Of a stretch of 64,000 nt of DNA, positions 11,380 to 23,095 are shown piece by piece. The DNA comes from Dryococelus australis (taxonomy: Eukaryota; Arthropoda; Insecta; Phasmatodea; Phasmatidae), in the NCBI GenBank assembly GCA_029891345.1, contig CM057009.1:300181466-300245465 (forward strand), read 5' to 3'. Numbering within the stretch: position 1 is the first letter of the stretch; every line of letters starts with the position of its first letter. Under the pieces are notes generated by a model. That model worked only from the letters and a program-made list of their open reading frames with translations, did not search any database and was not told the DNA's origin. A program made the translations under genes and the position numbers.

Positions 11380-11640
11380 TTGCTAATTCGTCGCACGTAA
11401 TTGTGATTTGAAAGGTAATCCAATCGATATTTGGGCAAAATTATATTTATCAATCGATATTTGGGAAAAATTATATTTAAATGGTAATTTATTGTGCGTA
11501 ATTGCTAATAGTATCATATTTGTAATTCGATTGACATTTGTAATTGAATTGTTTAATTGTGTCATAATTCAATCGATATTTGTGATTCATCCTTTTTAGG
11601 TTGTAATTCGTGTTTTTAATTCATTAATGTCATAGTGATG
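11380..11640. repeat. Degenerate TTCAATCGATATTTGTAATT repeat
   Basis: CAATCGATATTTGGGCAAAATTATATTT and its variants recur with TGTAATTCGATTGACATTTG and GCTAATTCGTCGCACGTAATTG. The same vocabulary (GCTAATTCGTGGTGCGTAAT, TGTAATTCGATTCGTATTTG) fills 61410-61770, so the two arrays are related. Confidence 0.6.
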
Positions 11641-12860
11641 ATTATTTTTTCGGAATATATTTATGGATTTTTAATTGATTAGTGATAAATTATATTTATT
11701 TGCGTGTAAATATCTCGTGTTTCAAATTTCATTCTTGAGCGTAGAATGAAAATTTTTTATGCACCATTATGTATCTCATATGTCTTTAGTCTCATTCATG
11801 GCAAGTCGTTTTCATCTCTCTTTCGTTTTCATTGATTTTTTGTAAACTATGTCGTATTTGTTGCGTCTGAAATGTTTCGTGTTTGTCATTTATCGATTTG
11901 CTGCTTAGTTTCTCTTGTGCGAATAGAATGCAAAAATGTTATGTTATGTGTTTGGAATATAATGTCGCGGGATTTATAATTATTTAATATTTTGGTAGAG
12001 AGTTAAAAAAATAATTTATCACATTTAAGTAAATGTGTTTCCGAATTCAATGGCTCGCTAGACATTACACACCTATGAATCACTGCAAACAGTTCGTCAT
12101 GGTACTCACATCACCCCCCCCCCCAACCCCTCGCCCAACATCTCAGCTCATTCCTACACTGAGCAACCAACTGAACGGACCTGCCTTGGTGCTCCTCCCG
12201 AACTTCTCTCCTTCCCCTCGACCAACATCCTAGCTTAGTATACACTCTGACTATGCCAACGACAAGCATACATTTAAAAACCAACAGTCATAACTTTAAA
12301 CACTCGATGGAAAAGAGAGAGGGAGTAAATGTGTGAACCAATATAAACCATTTTTTATAAGCAAAACAAAAAAACGTAAATTCCAAAAAATAAAATTAAC
12401 AGTGGCTGGCACTAAACGTTTTTCCTCCATGCACACTATTTTATAAAATAATGATGTGCGAATATAATTACCTGGAGTCGTAAAATGTTTATACTCAACA
12501 AAAGACAATTAGAGGATAAGTTTTAGTGATAATAAGAAAATATTTACCAGGTGTCTTAAAATGTTTGCATGAATAAGCATATATAACACCTGCTAAAATT
12601 TCATGTAATTACTTTGTAACTATACGAATACATATATGTTTACTTTCATCGACCTCACCTCCTCCCATAACCATAAAATCTTCATTTACATTTCGGCAGT
12701 CAACGAGTGAACTTGTGTTCGGTCCCCTCCCCACTCCATTCATCAGAGCTCATAGTATTCTGGCCGCTGAAGAAGCAACACCTATACCGATGCTCCCCCT
12801 CCCCTCGCATACCCACAGAGCTCAGTCATGCACCGACCCCCTAACCTCCCTAGCAGTTAT
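11641..12860. other. No gene; C-rich tracts in AT-rich DNA
   Basis: Two pyrimidine-rich stretches (12110-12235 and 12670-12855), each with CCCCTC clusters, are separated by AT-rich DNA. CCAGGTGTCTTAAAATG occurs near 12548 and a CCTGGAGTCGTAAAATG variant near 12472. Confidence 0.4.
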
Positions 12861-12934
12861 CTTTAGAACAATGATTGTTGAACCAAGGTAAGAGACAAAC
12901 TAAAACAAATGGCAGCTGAATGTGGGAGACATGA

Positions 12935-13330
12935 TAGAAAGAGAGAGTTCCAAAATGGAATTATAGAGCATGAAAAACAGCTTGGAATGATAGAGCATGA
13001 AGTGCAAAAACAAAATATTGTCATACTGGCTGACGGAATGGCGGAATCCAACATGACGGAATCCAAGATGGCTGTCACATGACCCGAATGACAGAGCGGG
13101 AAGTCTGGGAATACAGAATGGTGGTGGGAAATTATGCAATACAAGATGAATGCCGTCGGAGAGGAATGACAGATCAGGAAGCTTCGAGGTGGATTTCAAG
13201 AGCAGGAAGATATATACTGGCTGAAAATATGGTGGAATCCAACATGGCCGTCGCGTGACCGGAATGACAGAGCGGGAGAGCCAGGAATCCAGGATGGCGC
13301 CGGGAAATGATGCAACACAAGGGGGTGGTG
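12935..13330. repeat. ~190-bp tandem duplication with AAGATGGC/AACATGGC motifs
   Basis: A segment GGAATCCAACATG...CGGAATGACAGAGCGGGA...GGAAAT(T/G)ATGCAA(T/C)ACAA occurs near 13045-13145 and again near 13231-13321, about 190 bases apart. Short relatives of the GGAATCCAAGATGG motif appear near 22390, 33960 (opposite strand) and 43800 (opposite strand), so it is a dispersed family. Long frames here are low-complexity and rejected. Confidence 0.65.
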
Positions 13331-14199
13331 GTTGGTTCCGGACTCCGGCTCCTGGCTTCTGTTCCTGGATATACTATATTACACTACTCTGGTAGCTATA
13401 TTACTATGTAAACCTGAATAAGAGCTTGAATTCAACAACATAAAAATAATTTAGAATTTAATAATATGGCTTCCTCTCACTGACAAAGCAGTAGAATAAG
13501 TTTAAAAGCAGATATCCGGAACACACGTCCTTAGTACTAGAAAGTACATTTACTGGTGAACCAATTGGGCTGGGATATTACAATGTCACTGTGTTCTGTG
13601 AGATAGTTTTCATTGATACAGTTTTAATATCTATTAAGTAAAACAGACCAAATCTGAGTGTTTTGTACCCTAATTACTTTGCACTGCACAATCTCACATT
13701 TTATATGTCCAAATGTATTATAGTATTTTAAATCACATTTGATCTTAAGTTTATACATTTTTCATATGGAATTTATACCTATCAACAGATATATTTTTTT
13801 CAAAATCGTTCATTTAAGATTTTTACACTATTAGTGTGTATATTTTACTGACGTTACGACACACACAGCGTACACAAATTTACGAAAAATTGGCTGTTCG
13901 TATCAAAGCAACAAGTATTCTACACAACACAAGGTCGTTAAGCGTGCAGGGCCACACCTTCTGTACCTGTACTAATTGGCGAAGACAGAGGACAACTTCT
14001 GGAGTAACATTCAGTGTGCACAGCTCCCAGATCAAGGTTCTACAAGCCACAAAACCACACATAAACCACTTCAGTCAAGAGCAAGTCCGTGCTTATACCC
14101 ACCGGCCATTTCCCTATACAATCCCGAACACAAATGAGCATAATGTTCAGTGCATAATAATTGGTTGCAGTTTAATACAATCTAATTGAAGGAGATACG

Positions 14200-15220
14200 C
14201 TCCTTCCAATCGTTGTGTGGGGCGTGGAACCACCTCACCTGTCAACAGCAACATGCTGGAGTTGAATCCCCACGTGCCACCTTGATGGGACCGAGTGTTA
14301 TCCAACCTCTACGAACGTGTTTCGTAACGAGTGCTCCTGTTGGGTTGACCAGGCCGTCGACCCTTCATTAGCGAGCATCATACTTTCGAAACCACTGCAC
14401 GGCACACCGGACAGATGCCGACGGCAGTCCTCCAGGCAAACACCCGCCTCCAGGCCTACTCCGAACGGAGGAATCAACCAATACCAACCAGAATCTGGCC
14501 CGCGATCAGCGCGGCCTAAACCCGGCTTTCTCACTGATCCCCTGAGTCCACACGACTATGCTGTACACACCGATATTTCGCCCAGGAGATGCTCAGCTCC
14601 TCCAGGATGCCAGAAAATTCCTTTCGCAGAGCTCCGCCATCCCGAGAACCACCAATCAGGCCTCAGTTTGGGACTGTGCATCCGTTTCGTGGGTCATCAT
14701 CGCAGGCGAAGAATATATACAGTCTCTGGTCAACTACACATAACATCGTCGTGGCTGATCACCAAAGCACTTGTGGGGCCGCCACATTCACCCATAATGA
14801 TTATGGGTGAATGTGGCGACCCCAATTATTTCCCTCATTCCCTCAGCCACGGCGTTTCCACCCTGTTTCTAGAACTGACCAACCAAGGAGTTGAAGATGG
14901 ACTTGTTCAGGAGAAGCTTTACGTTCGCACCACTGCCCCATTTTGGGGATCGGGCCTTGGCGCACACTGAATCACCCGCCTTGGCACCCACCAGGCCAGT
15001 GCCTCGATGCAGGTCTCCACCAGGAGGATTGCCGGACGAGGATAGTCATTACACGTGGTGACGACTACCCAACCAGGCACTCTGAGGGTACACTCCCTAT
15101 TCACCGAGATCTGCTACCGGTTTTCGGCGAGTGCATTTCTGCCTCCCCGTCGCCTTACACCCATGACAGGTTGGTAGCCCGACCATCACTCCAGTCCTAA
15201 CCTGGTCCCTCAGGGCCTAT
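14200..15220. other. GC-rich unassigned block, likely repeat-derived
   Basis: A 1-kb GC-rich block with overlapping open frames on both strands, the longest being 217 codons at 14317-14970. I recognise no domain in either strand. It contains a perfect 39-bp hairpin and lies directly upstream of a probable LINE 3' end, so it could be part of the same inserted element; that is inference. Confidence 0.35.
14780..14818. repeat. Perfect inverted repeat, 18-bp arms, 3-base loop
   Basis: CGCCACATTCACCCATAA at 14780-14797 is followed by TGA and its exact reverse complement at 14801-14818. Perfect conservation suggests a recent origin or selection on structure. Confidence 0.95.
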
Positions 15221-15304
15221 CAATACAACATATACATACATGTAAACAAATACCTCTGGGTCCTTGCTTTTGTATTTTAAAGCAGCGCTCTTAGCAATAA
15301 GGTC

Positions 15305-15485
15305 TTACTGCGCCTTGACCTCCCACTGGGCTGGGAAGAGAGATCACGCCGTCTCATCACAGGAAACCCTGATTCATGCCTGCGTTGGCGAGTGCCCAAA
15401 GCACAAACACTGATGCACAACCACATCAGAAGTCACCCTTCCTCCAGCTTCTGAGACCCTTTGTGACGATCTGAATATCGTAACC
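15305..15485 (+). pseudogene. Probable C-terminal end of a non-LTR retrotransposon (R2-like zinc knuckle)
   Basis: The + strand frame near 15312-15480 gives a Cys near its start, then ETLIHACVGECPKHKH, one stop, and a Ser/Thr-rich end. The pattern C...ETL-x-H...GECP-x-x-K resembles the zinc-binding motif just upstream of the restriction-like endonuclease in R2/CRE/NeSL-type LINEs, where a His and Cys pair follow an earlier Cys pair. The match is short, an internal stop is present, and no reverse transcriptase is visible upstream. Treat it as a possible relic. Confidence 0.35.
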
Positions 15486-15710
15486 AGGAGTGGTTAGGTT
15501 GTAATTTCCGTTGGTAACACTGTGGAAACATAATAGTCAATAATTTAGCAACCAGTTTTTATCTGTGTAGTTTTGGGTTACCGTTTGGTACCTTTTGGTA
15601 ACCGTAGTTGTTACATAGTAGTCTCTTTATTTTACTATGTATATTTTATTAGAAAAAGCTGGTCTTGTTCCTATAATATCAGTATTTATGATTGCATTTT
15701 TTGTAGAACG

Positions 15711-15768
15711 TGTGTATATATATATATATACACATAACTTTCATAACATATATATATGTTATGAAAGT
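15711..15768. repeat. Two adjacent perfect palindromes (24 and 32 bp)
   Basis: TGTGTATATATATATATATACACA-type palindrome at 15711-15734, then ACTTTCATAACATATA with its exact reverse complement at 15737-15768. Only two bases separate them. Confidence 0.9.
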
Positions 15769-15839
15769 ATAATATAATAATTATGGTGATATAAATTTTA
15801 AGTTCGTTGTTTGCAAAAAAAATGTACGATTAGTGTGAA

Positions 15840-16165
15840 GGACTGCCGTTTAGGCTTCGTGCTTCTAGCGAGCACGTGACGTCACTTGGCCGGCTGCACG
15901 TGTGTAGCTCCAGCCAGGGTATGGTCGGGCAGTCAGCCGAGAGGCGAGTCGCAGGCTAGACGCCGAGCGAGATTCTTGTACAGTATGAATCGAGCAGTCG
16001 TTATGCAGTGAGGCCATGTGATGTGTGCCCGGTAAAATGCAGACAGTGCCGACAGACGTGAAGTTGTTGTTCGTGAAATATAAGATCAAATCACGCCTAC
16101 TAAACTTACGAGAATATGTGTCCTCTTGCTGGCGTAAAGTTGTGGTACAAACCAATCGCGTATTT
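15840..16165. promoter_or_regulatory. GC-rich island with overlapping E-box and CRE consensus
   Basis: CACGTG at 15873-15878 overlaps a full TGACGTCA palindrome at 15877-15884, at the start of a CpG-containing island in AT-rich DNA. This could be a host promoter or a transposon/LTR regulatory region. No TATA box or gene I can name follows. The motif identities are seen directly; the regulatory role is inference. Confidence 0.35.
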
Positions 16166-16186
16166 TGCTAATCACAGTGTAATGCT

Positions 16187-16423
16187 ATGGGCCGAATGCC
16201 AAGTAGTTTCCTTGATAGAAATTCTAAAGTTTACGATGTTCCCGATCCCTTTATTTTTGCTTCTGAAGTGACTGGCTACTCTGGCGTGTTCAGAACGAGG
16301 CAATATCCACTCGTTTGGTTAAAAAAATCGTATGCCGATACTGTGAAGTTTATGACATTCGTTCCAAACTTTCAATTTTTAAGAAGATGTGCACGGGGAT
16401 TTGCTAAGCACACAAATGCTTAG
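16187..16423 (+). CDS. Unassigned 78-codon ORF
   Basis: ATG-initiated frame (MGRMPSSFLDRNSK...) with balanced composition, downstream of the E-box/CRE island. I recognise no family, signal peptide or membrane segment. It could be a small exon or chance. Listed only because its composition is less repetitive than most frames nearby. Confidence 0.15.
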   Translation: MGRMPSSFLDRNSKVYDVPDPFIFASEVTGYSGVFRTRQYPLVWLKKSYADTVKFMTFVPNFQFLRRCARGFAKHTNA

Positions 16424-16700
16424 TTACGAATACGTAATTATTCACAGGTGTGAATCGACCATCAGTGTGGAAGATCAGTCGCCGGGCAGGACGATTACGC
16501 ACTGCGGTATGTAGTTACGAAGCAGTGTTCCGGGCGAGCTGCTGGCTGCATTCGACGGCGACTCAAATTCCCCGAGGCTGTTCCCAAGTCGTCGCATCTT
16601 GTTTTCTGTACGTAAGGTCACCGCTGGTTTATTCGCTGCCTCGTTACTGCGTGCACGTTTTGACGTGCCTCTACCTCAGGTATGTCTGTGACGTCCTTTT

Positions 16701-16964
16701 ATGACGGTGTTTGCTGGAATGATTTATTACATTGTCATCAAGAAGTCGTCGTTCAGTGTAAAGAATTGTGATCCCGCTATGAGCGAAGAGCCGCGCGATA
16801 ACTGTAGTAAAGTGATAGGCCAGAATATTTTAAATATTTTTCATGATGTCAGAGATTCAAGTAAACTCATGCTCAGTGACGTTGATGGTGAAATATGTGC
16901 TAGCAAATTGAGCAGAATTCTAATGGCCTGTGTTTTCATGAATTTTATTATCTGTATATTTTAA
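16701..16964 (+). CDS. Unassigned 87-codon ORF
   Basis: ATG-initiated frame starting MTVFAGMIYY. The central portion (NCSKVIGQNILNIFHDVRD) has a helix-like pattern vaguely similar to N-terminal regions of some insect transposases, and the last ~15 residues are hydrophobic (MACVFMNFIICIF). No motif is decisive. It may be an exon, part of a degraded element, or chance. Confidence 0.2.
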   Translation: MTVFAGMIYYIVIKKSSFSVKNCDPAMSEEPRDNCSKVIGQNILNIFHDVRDSSKLMLSDVDGEICASKLSRILMACVFMNFIICIF

Positions 16965-17179
16965 AAGGTCCCATAATTTTTAATACCTTTTTTATAATAA
17001 CTGTGGAAGGTAATGTAATGCTTATGGATACAATGTATTTGCTAACTTATTAATAAATCTGCGAAAGTCACAGAAAATTGGTCTATGAGAACATTCTTTC
17101 AGAATCACCTTAAGGAACTGTTAACTGAGTGTTGTGGGATCGTAACTGTGACAATGTACTAAATGGATTGTAGTAATAT

Positions 17180-17660
17180 TAAGTATGTATGAGCCACGGT
17201 ATGTGGAAGATTTCGAGACGAGATTGCTTTCTGCCCCATCGGGTATACAGGTGTTTTGTAATCAATGGTGCTAGTGAGGCATGGTTTAAACTCCTGACGC
17301 TCCCGAGGGGCTGAGGGCGACTCACCTTGCACTCAGACACCAAGTGGGAAGTCTCACCGGAGTCTATCCACCCCCCCCCCCCCCTCGTGCCTTTCCAGGG
17401 CACCGCCGGAGCAACTTGCCTGCTCACCGCCTGACATGTCATCGAGAGTGGGAGCCTCTCCAGACCTCCTCAAGCATACAGGGTTAACCACTGCCAGTAT
17501 GAGTCCAACCTCAAAGATCGGTCACCGAAGAGAACCTCCAGTGGAGCGAAACGATCATCTGCCCGACACTACAAATAGATGAGGATGACTTACAACAGCC
17601 TGGCGCGGCCTACTTTTCCCTTACCGGGAGAGACTCCCATCAGGAAGTAAACAACTACCA
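17180..17660. other. GC-rich unassigned block with C homopolymer
   Basis: Composition and texture resemble 14.2-15.2 kb. A pure C run lies near 17370-17384. No recognised protein on either strand. Probably repeat-derived. Confidence 0.35.
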
Positions 17661-19800
17661 TGAAAACTACAGAAAGGAGAACACCAGAGTATCCGGAATG
17701 CTCTGAAACTTATTTGTCAGAACTCAGTCATCCGCCAGCCAGATTGAGCTGAGAGATATTCCTCTTCCACTTTCGTCGTAGGAAAAGAATGAGATTCGTG
17801 ACTGCCAATGCTGCGTGTCTGCATGCTATGAAGTTTACGTACGGTATCTACCTTCAAAGTATGGATATGTACAAATATGTTTTTTTTTTTTTTCAACTTG
17901 TAACAGGATTCTTTAGATTCTAGGCTACTAAGGAAGAATTTTTAAACGACTAGGAGTATTTATCCTATACAAACCGCAACAGAGTGAGAAAAAAGTCAAG
18001 GATTTCGGACCACACACTCTTCCCTGTATTTTTATAATTTTACATATACATTCTTAGCTGTTCTCGTCAATTCTGGCTTCCCGGTAATGCGTTGTTAAAT
18101 TCGATTCTTAATCGGGAAGTCGTGGGTTTTATTCGCGTTTACTTCATGAAGGATGTTCTTCCATGTGATCCCTCACACCTATTTCAATTAAGTTTCGTTC
18201 TCCAGAATACATTTGCTGTTCTGCTGCGTTAACCTTAATTGGTTACCTATACATACTGCCAAATTGAAATGACTCCTTATCCGCCTTTTTTTGAAGAACG
18301 CTTTTAAGATAATATGTAAATTTATATTCAATATATTTGTTTATTTTTAAATTTCATAAGTTATTCACATATACGGGAAAAATTTTTCTGACAATTTTTC
18401 TTTCAAATAACTACAGCAATAAACAGAAAAAAAAAATAGTGACATAAAAGAAAATACAGAGAGACTCTATTCCGAGATTTGAGCATCGTACTCTGTTGTT
18501 CACTGAAACAAATGCTGTAAAGACCTATAACATCACTAACAAAGAACAAATCATAATAAATTAAATATAAATACCTTTTTAAAACCAAGTTTTTATTTAT
18601 AAATGATCTGAAAAATATAAAAATCATTATAGGAGTAGTTACAGAATTTGTAGAACTTGTAAGACGTGGTGGAACAGTCAGAATAAACTTTACTACATAC
18701 TAATATTTCTGTATGGATTTTTTCTTAAAATATAAATGCTTGGCGCAGTATAGAACGTTTACCTCATTTACACAATCGTAGTAAACACGTATGTTGCATA
18801 CTTTAATGACAATATGTTATTTAAATACGCTTGTTAGCATATTTATATAAATATAGAAATTTAAATTAATTTTAAATTACCATATTTATATATACATTAT
18901 TATCTACAAAATAAAATTGAAAATAAGTGTATATTTACATTTATATCTATACCTATATCTACACATAATTATGAATAAAATGAATAGAAATATCTTATAT
19001 TTACATATTTATATACCTATACTTTTCCATATTTATATATATACCAATTTGAAAAAAATTATCGTAACATATTTATAAAATTAACATAATTATGTATTTT
19101 CCTCTATTATATATATATTCATATTATAAATATAAATTGTACTAGCGTGTTTTATTCTTGAGCGAAAAGTGTTTGGTTTTTCTCAGAGTGCTCCCATGCC
19201 GGGAAGCCGAATTGCGAATATGAAGACCTGCCTTTGACCTCGACAACCATGGAGCAGTGACCTGCACTATCGCTTACTTAAGTCATACATGAATGGTTCA
19301 GTCATACACCAGAGGTAAAATCTGCAAGTCTTTAGATGGGGTAGAAAGGAAGTGACTAAGTTAAAAAATATTCCGAGTCCTACACAATATGAAAATATAT
19401 TCTATGTCCAACACAAGGTGGAACAAATGTGACTAAAAGCATTTGTCCAAGTCTCACAATGGTGTCTAAATGAGTTCTTACATAAAGTGTATGTTATATC
19501 AGGTTAGGTTATGTCGAGTAAAGATGAGAAATTAGTGACTAAATGGAAAATATTCAGAGTCTTATACGAGGTGTAAAAAAAAGCTAAATTCCTACACAAT
19601 GTTAAAAATTACTAAGTTCAGTGTGAGTAACAAAGCTCAAGTTGTGCATCGACCAATAGCGAAGCGTGGTGGGAGCCTGTTGTAGTGCTAGGCACTTTTA
19701 TAGTGTAAAGTGCAAATACAGTTTACCCAGGAATAGATTAAATATACCGAAGGACCTGGATATGCACCTTTTAAAAAGTTCTTTTTATACATTTTTGTTT
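17661..19800. other. AT-rich spacer with weak tandem repetition
   Basis: 18840-19140 is almost pure A/T with TATTTATATA repeats. 19310-19640 contains diverged repetitions of GTGACTAA...GAGTCCTACACAA. A TCTTAATCGGGAAGTCG segment near 18100 may be a decayed tRNA-related repeat. No gene supported. Confidence 0.4.
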
Positions 19801-19828
19801 CAGTATCATTCTAGACTTGGAACAGTAC

Positions 19829-20035
19829 GGTATGCATCTGCTGTGTCAATTCTGTGGTAAGGCATCTTTCCAGAATTTAGGACATGAAATAATGACCTGC
19901 GGAATGAAAAGTTCGATTGTGACTTTTAAATACAAATTCTGCAGAGGTAGTTTTCTCGGAGAGATGCTCTAAAGAGACATTCCACAATTTGCAGCACTGG
20001 TTCTGGGCAATCTCCACCTCCGCCTCCGTGATCAT
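19829..20035 (+). pseudogene. Finger-family relic (truncated)
   Basis: Starting at about 19831 the frame reads MHLLCQFCGK, then loses its finger spacing. A later KFCRGSFLGEM segment replaces the usual C-x2-C...QFSR-DNL-RH, and a stop interrupts before a Pro/Leu-rich stretch (CTCCACCTCCGCCTCC). The 5' flank (TTTCAGTATCATTCTAGACTTGGAACAGTACGG) matches the flank of the 53.73-kb copy (TTTCAGTTTCATTCTAAACTTGGAACAGTACGG), so the two copies share DNA outside the coding part and derive from one element or duplication. Confidence 0.65.
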
Positions 20036-20929
20036 TTATGGATCGTTATGGGTCATTTATGGGTTATTTATTGGTCATGGGTCAATAGTCCAATGACACA
20101 AGGTTAGAGGTCAAGGTCACCTGGGTCCATCTTGATAGTTGGGTGACATCATAACATAGTGGCTTATATCAGTCGATTATTTTATTTTGACAGATGATAA
20201 GAATTATTGTGATATGGGCTGGTCTTGAATGTTTGGTTGCTTGGGTAAATGTGATGGTTTCTGACTTTCTATTTGGCTATATTGGATTTTAAGTGTAATT
20301 CTGCTTCATCCTACTTTTCATTTGTAAGTGTAAGGTGAATGTTACTCTAAGTGCTAATTAGCTGCAGTCTGCTTGAAGTACGTTTCTGTTTTTTGAACAT
20401 GTCAAATTTTCTTAAGAGGCTGAAATAATGCTAGACATGTATGATTAGGATAAGTATCATTTTTATCTGCTCTATGGTAGATTAGTTTATGTTCGGTTAT
20501 TTATGATTTTTTTCTGGCCTCTGGTAGTTTAAGTTAGGTGGGCTTTAGTAGTTTAAATCATGTTAGTTAGATAGATGGTAAGAACGTTTGTGTTGCGGGT
20601 TGATCTGGACTACAAATTTTCTTGGTACACTTGGGTTAAAAATTGATAGTATTGTTGGTATGTTCAGTGATATGTTTTCCAGTATATCTGTCTTGCGATT
20701 GTTGGTGTATTTCGAAAGGTGTGGACAGTATATGTGTCGGTGAGTCCTATAATGCTAAGGCATGCGTGAGTTATTGTAAAAGGTATGAACGACGATTATG
20801 TTTTGGCTGGTGTTGGTGGGTAAAGCAGATGCCATGCTGTGGCTGGAATGGTACCCATGTGCGTGTATATAAACAGGCAGGGGTTCCAGTTTGGAAGCTT
20901 AGTGGCAGTCGTGAAACTTTGTCGTAAAG

Positions 20930-22070
20930 AAGAAAATTATGAGTCCAAGGATTCTGATTGGACGCTTACTAGTGTAGGCTGTATTGAGCTGCTTATAAGT
21001 AAATTATATTAGGAGACCGTAAATGAAGTTGAGAGACTTTTTGCTTACTTCCGCAATACTCAAAGTACAATTTAAGTACAAATTTAAAAAGAATTATTTT
21101 AAATACATTAAAATCGAATAATAAAAACTGCAATAAAATAAATTAAAATATACTGAAAAAATATGTAATTTAAAAAGTAATAAAACAATTTCTATGAAGT
21201 GAAAACTTAAAAATATATTGCAGAAGAAATACATTTTATGAAGAAAAAAATTGATATTCTTCATAGAATAACCACGACAAAATAATTATTCCTCCCCATA
21301 CACGTCATATTGCATATACCTCTTTTAAAACATTACTGCAGTTCATTTACTGATAGCTGATGGTTTTTCGGCATCAGTACACCAACCTGATGTTCGGCAG
21401 TTTAATCCTGCCCTATATGAGATTTTTTTTAAATTTTTTTAGAAATGCTATCAGCTGTCATGGCAAGGTGTGAAATTCACATAATTAAAAATTTTTTAAC
21501 AGATTTTTCATTAAGAATATATTTTCGATATTTTTTTTTAATTTCGGCATTTTTCAAATGATAAATTTAAGTCAAATTATTCTAATTATTTATAAATGTG
21601 TCGATTCCTAGATGTATGATTGATTTGACAAGGTCGATCACGAGCATGTCGATACATGCTCAAGGACCTGCGAGCAGTGTGGGAAGAGGTGCCAGGCAGC
21701 AGGTAGGGGTATACCTCTTAAATCCAGTATGATGGTCCTGACATTGGGTTACATAATCGATATGACATTACGATCGTATGGGCTTCGAAAAGACGACTCG
21801 GTGATATATATCACTTAATACTTACGCCTTTAAATGCATTTAATATAAAAAATGTATTTCTTATCTTAAAAAATAATTTTTGAATGTTGTCTAGAATTTT
21901 TTTTCGTTATGTCGTGGGAAGGGGTTTGGTCGACGCTTTTCGCGATGGTTATGAAACTGAAATTGTTTGGGGAAAATGGTTTCCGGGCACTGGAATTTTT
22001 AAGAAATCAAACAAAATGTTTATAATTTGTTATAAATTTGTTTTTTTTTTTTTTTTTTTTTGAATTTTTT
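20930..22070. other. AT-rich spacer with a tRNA-related repeat remnant
   Basis: At 21360-21470 the sequence GGCATCAGTACACCAACCTGAT + GTTCGGCAGTTTAATCCTGCC, followed by a T-rich tail, resembles a decayed SINE head. The rest is AT-rich and without genes. A T homopolymer lies at 22040-22060. Confidence 0.4.
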
Positions 22071-22079
22071 GAGAAAAAT

Positions 22080-22385
22080 AGGACAATTTTTAGGGAAAAC
22101 TCATTGATTATAAGGTCAAAATTACCGTTTTAAGGGAAAAAATGAAATTTTAAAAGGAAAAGTGGAAATTTTTAGTGAAACAACCAATTTTAAGGGACAA
22201 ATGAGAAATTCGAAATGGCAGCAAAAGCCCGTTGTTGGACATTTCTGGGGGATTCCCTTTTTCAGCTGGGTAAAATGGGAACATTTTTGGGAAAAAAGTG
22301 ATTTGCGGGTAAAATAATCGATTTCTAAAGTGATTTTTGGGTAAAAACAAGTGATTTTGGTGAAAAGCAATTTTGAGCGAAAAAT
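22080..22385. repeat. Degenerate short tandem repeat (TTTTAAGGGAAAA)
   Basis: The motif TTTTAGGGAAAA / TTTTAAGGGACAA / TTTTTGGGAAAAA recurs every 20-40 bases. Similar GGGAAAAATTT vocabulary occurs near 37740 on the opposite strand. The frames reading FPLK repeats on the minus strand are artefacts of this. Confidence 0.6.
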
Positions 22386-22716
22386 TCCAAGATGGTGGAA
22401 TCCAAGATGCAGACCACAGCCCCGAGTCCGATCCAGGAATCCTTGACGTGAACAGAATACGACCTATTACTAACGATGTAGTCTTGTGACGCGATGACCA
22501 TATAAATTAACTAGATTTCCTACTGTGAAATATTTTTCTTTAGATTTATGTTTTGCCATAACATCATGGGACGTTAGGCAAAGAATTGTCATGTGACTTA
22601 CGTGCATATAAGCTATTCAGAAAAATTAATTCCAAAATTATTGTCCGACCAAGTTTTGGTGGAATTTCGCTGTATTAATGTATTAATTCACATATCTCAT
22701 ATTGTTGTTGATTTTC

Positions 22717-22717
<1 letters not shown>

Positions 22718-22807
<90 letters not shown>
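22718..22807. repeat. Compound (CT)n(AT)n microsatellite
   Basis: A CT run from about 22719 to 22747 passes directly into an uninterrupted AT run ending near 22806. Confidence 0.97.
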
Positions 22808-22810
<3 letters not shown>

Positions 22811-23095
22811 AAATCATTTTTAAAGCCAAAATATATTTGGCACAATTTACTGAGCGTTTTTATGTACCTTATTGTTCTTTGAAAATTGTAACACCGAGAA
22901 GGAATGGCCCGAATGAATATAAACTCGGAGGAGATGTAGAACAGTTTACCCGCAATAAGTGATTACGATTGCAAAGAGATGAGATGGCTTACACGTAGGC
23001 CCAAAAGTGCTCTCCGTTGTTTGACCGGAAAGGTCAGTGTCTCGCCAATGTCAGTTGGTGAAGAGCCGTCAAACGAGGTGAAACCAAGTTCCAGT

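Noticed and set aside
14317-14970. 217-codon plus-strand frame
   Set aside because: No family recognised. The frame spans a perfect palindrome and overlaps other open frames in GC-rich DNA, so length alone is weak evidence.
22122-22370. Minus-strand frames with FPLK/FTK repeats
   Set aside because: They arise from the TTTTAAGGGAAAA tandem repeat.
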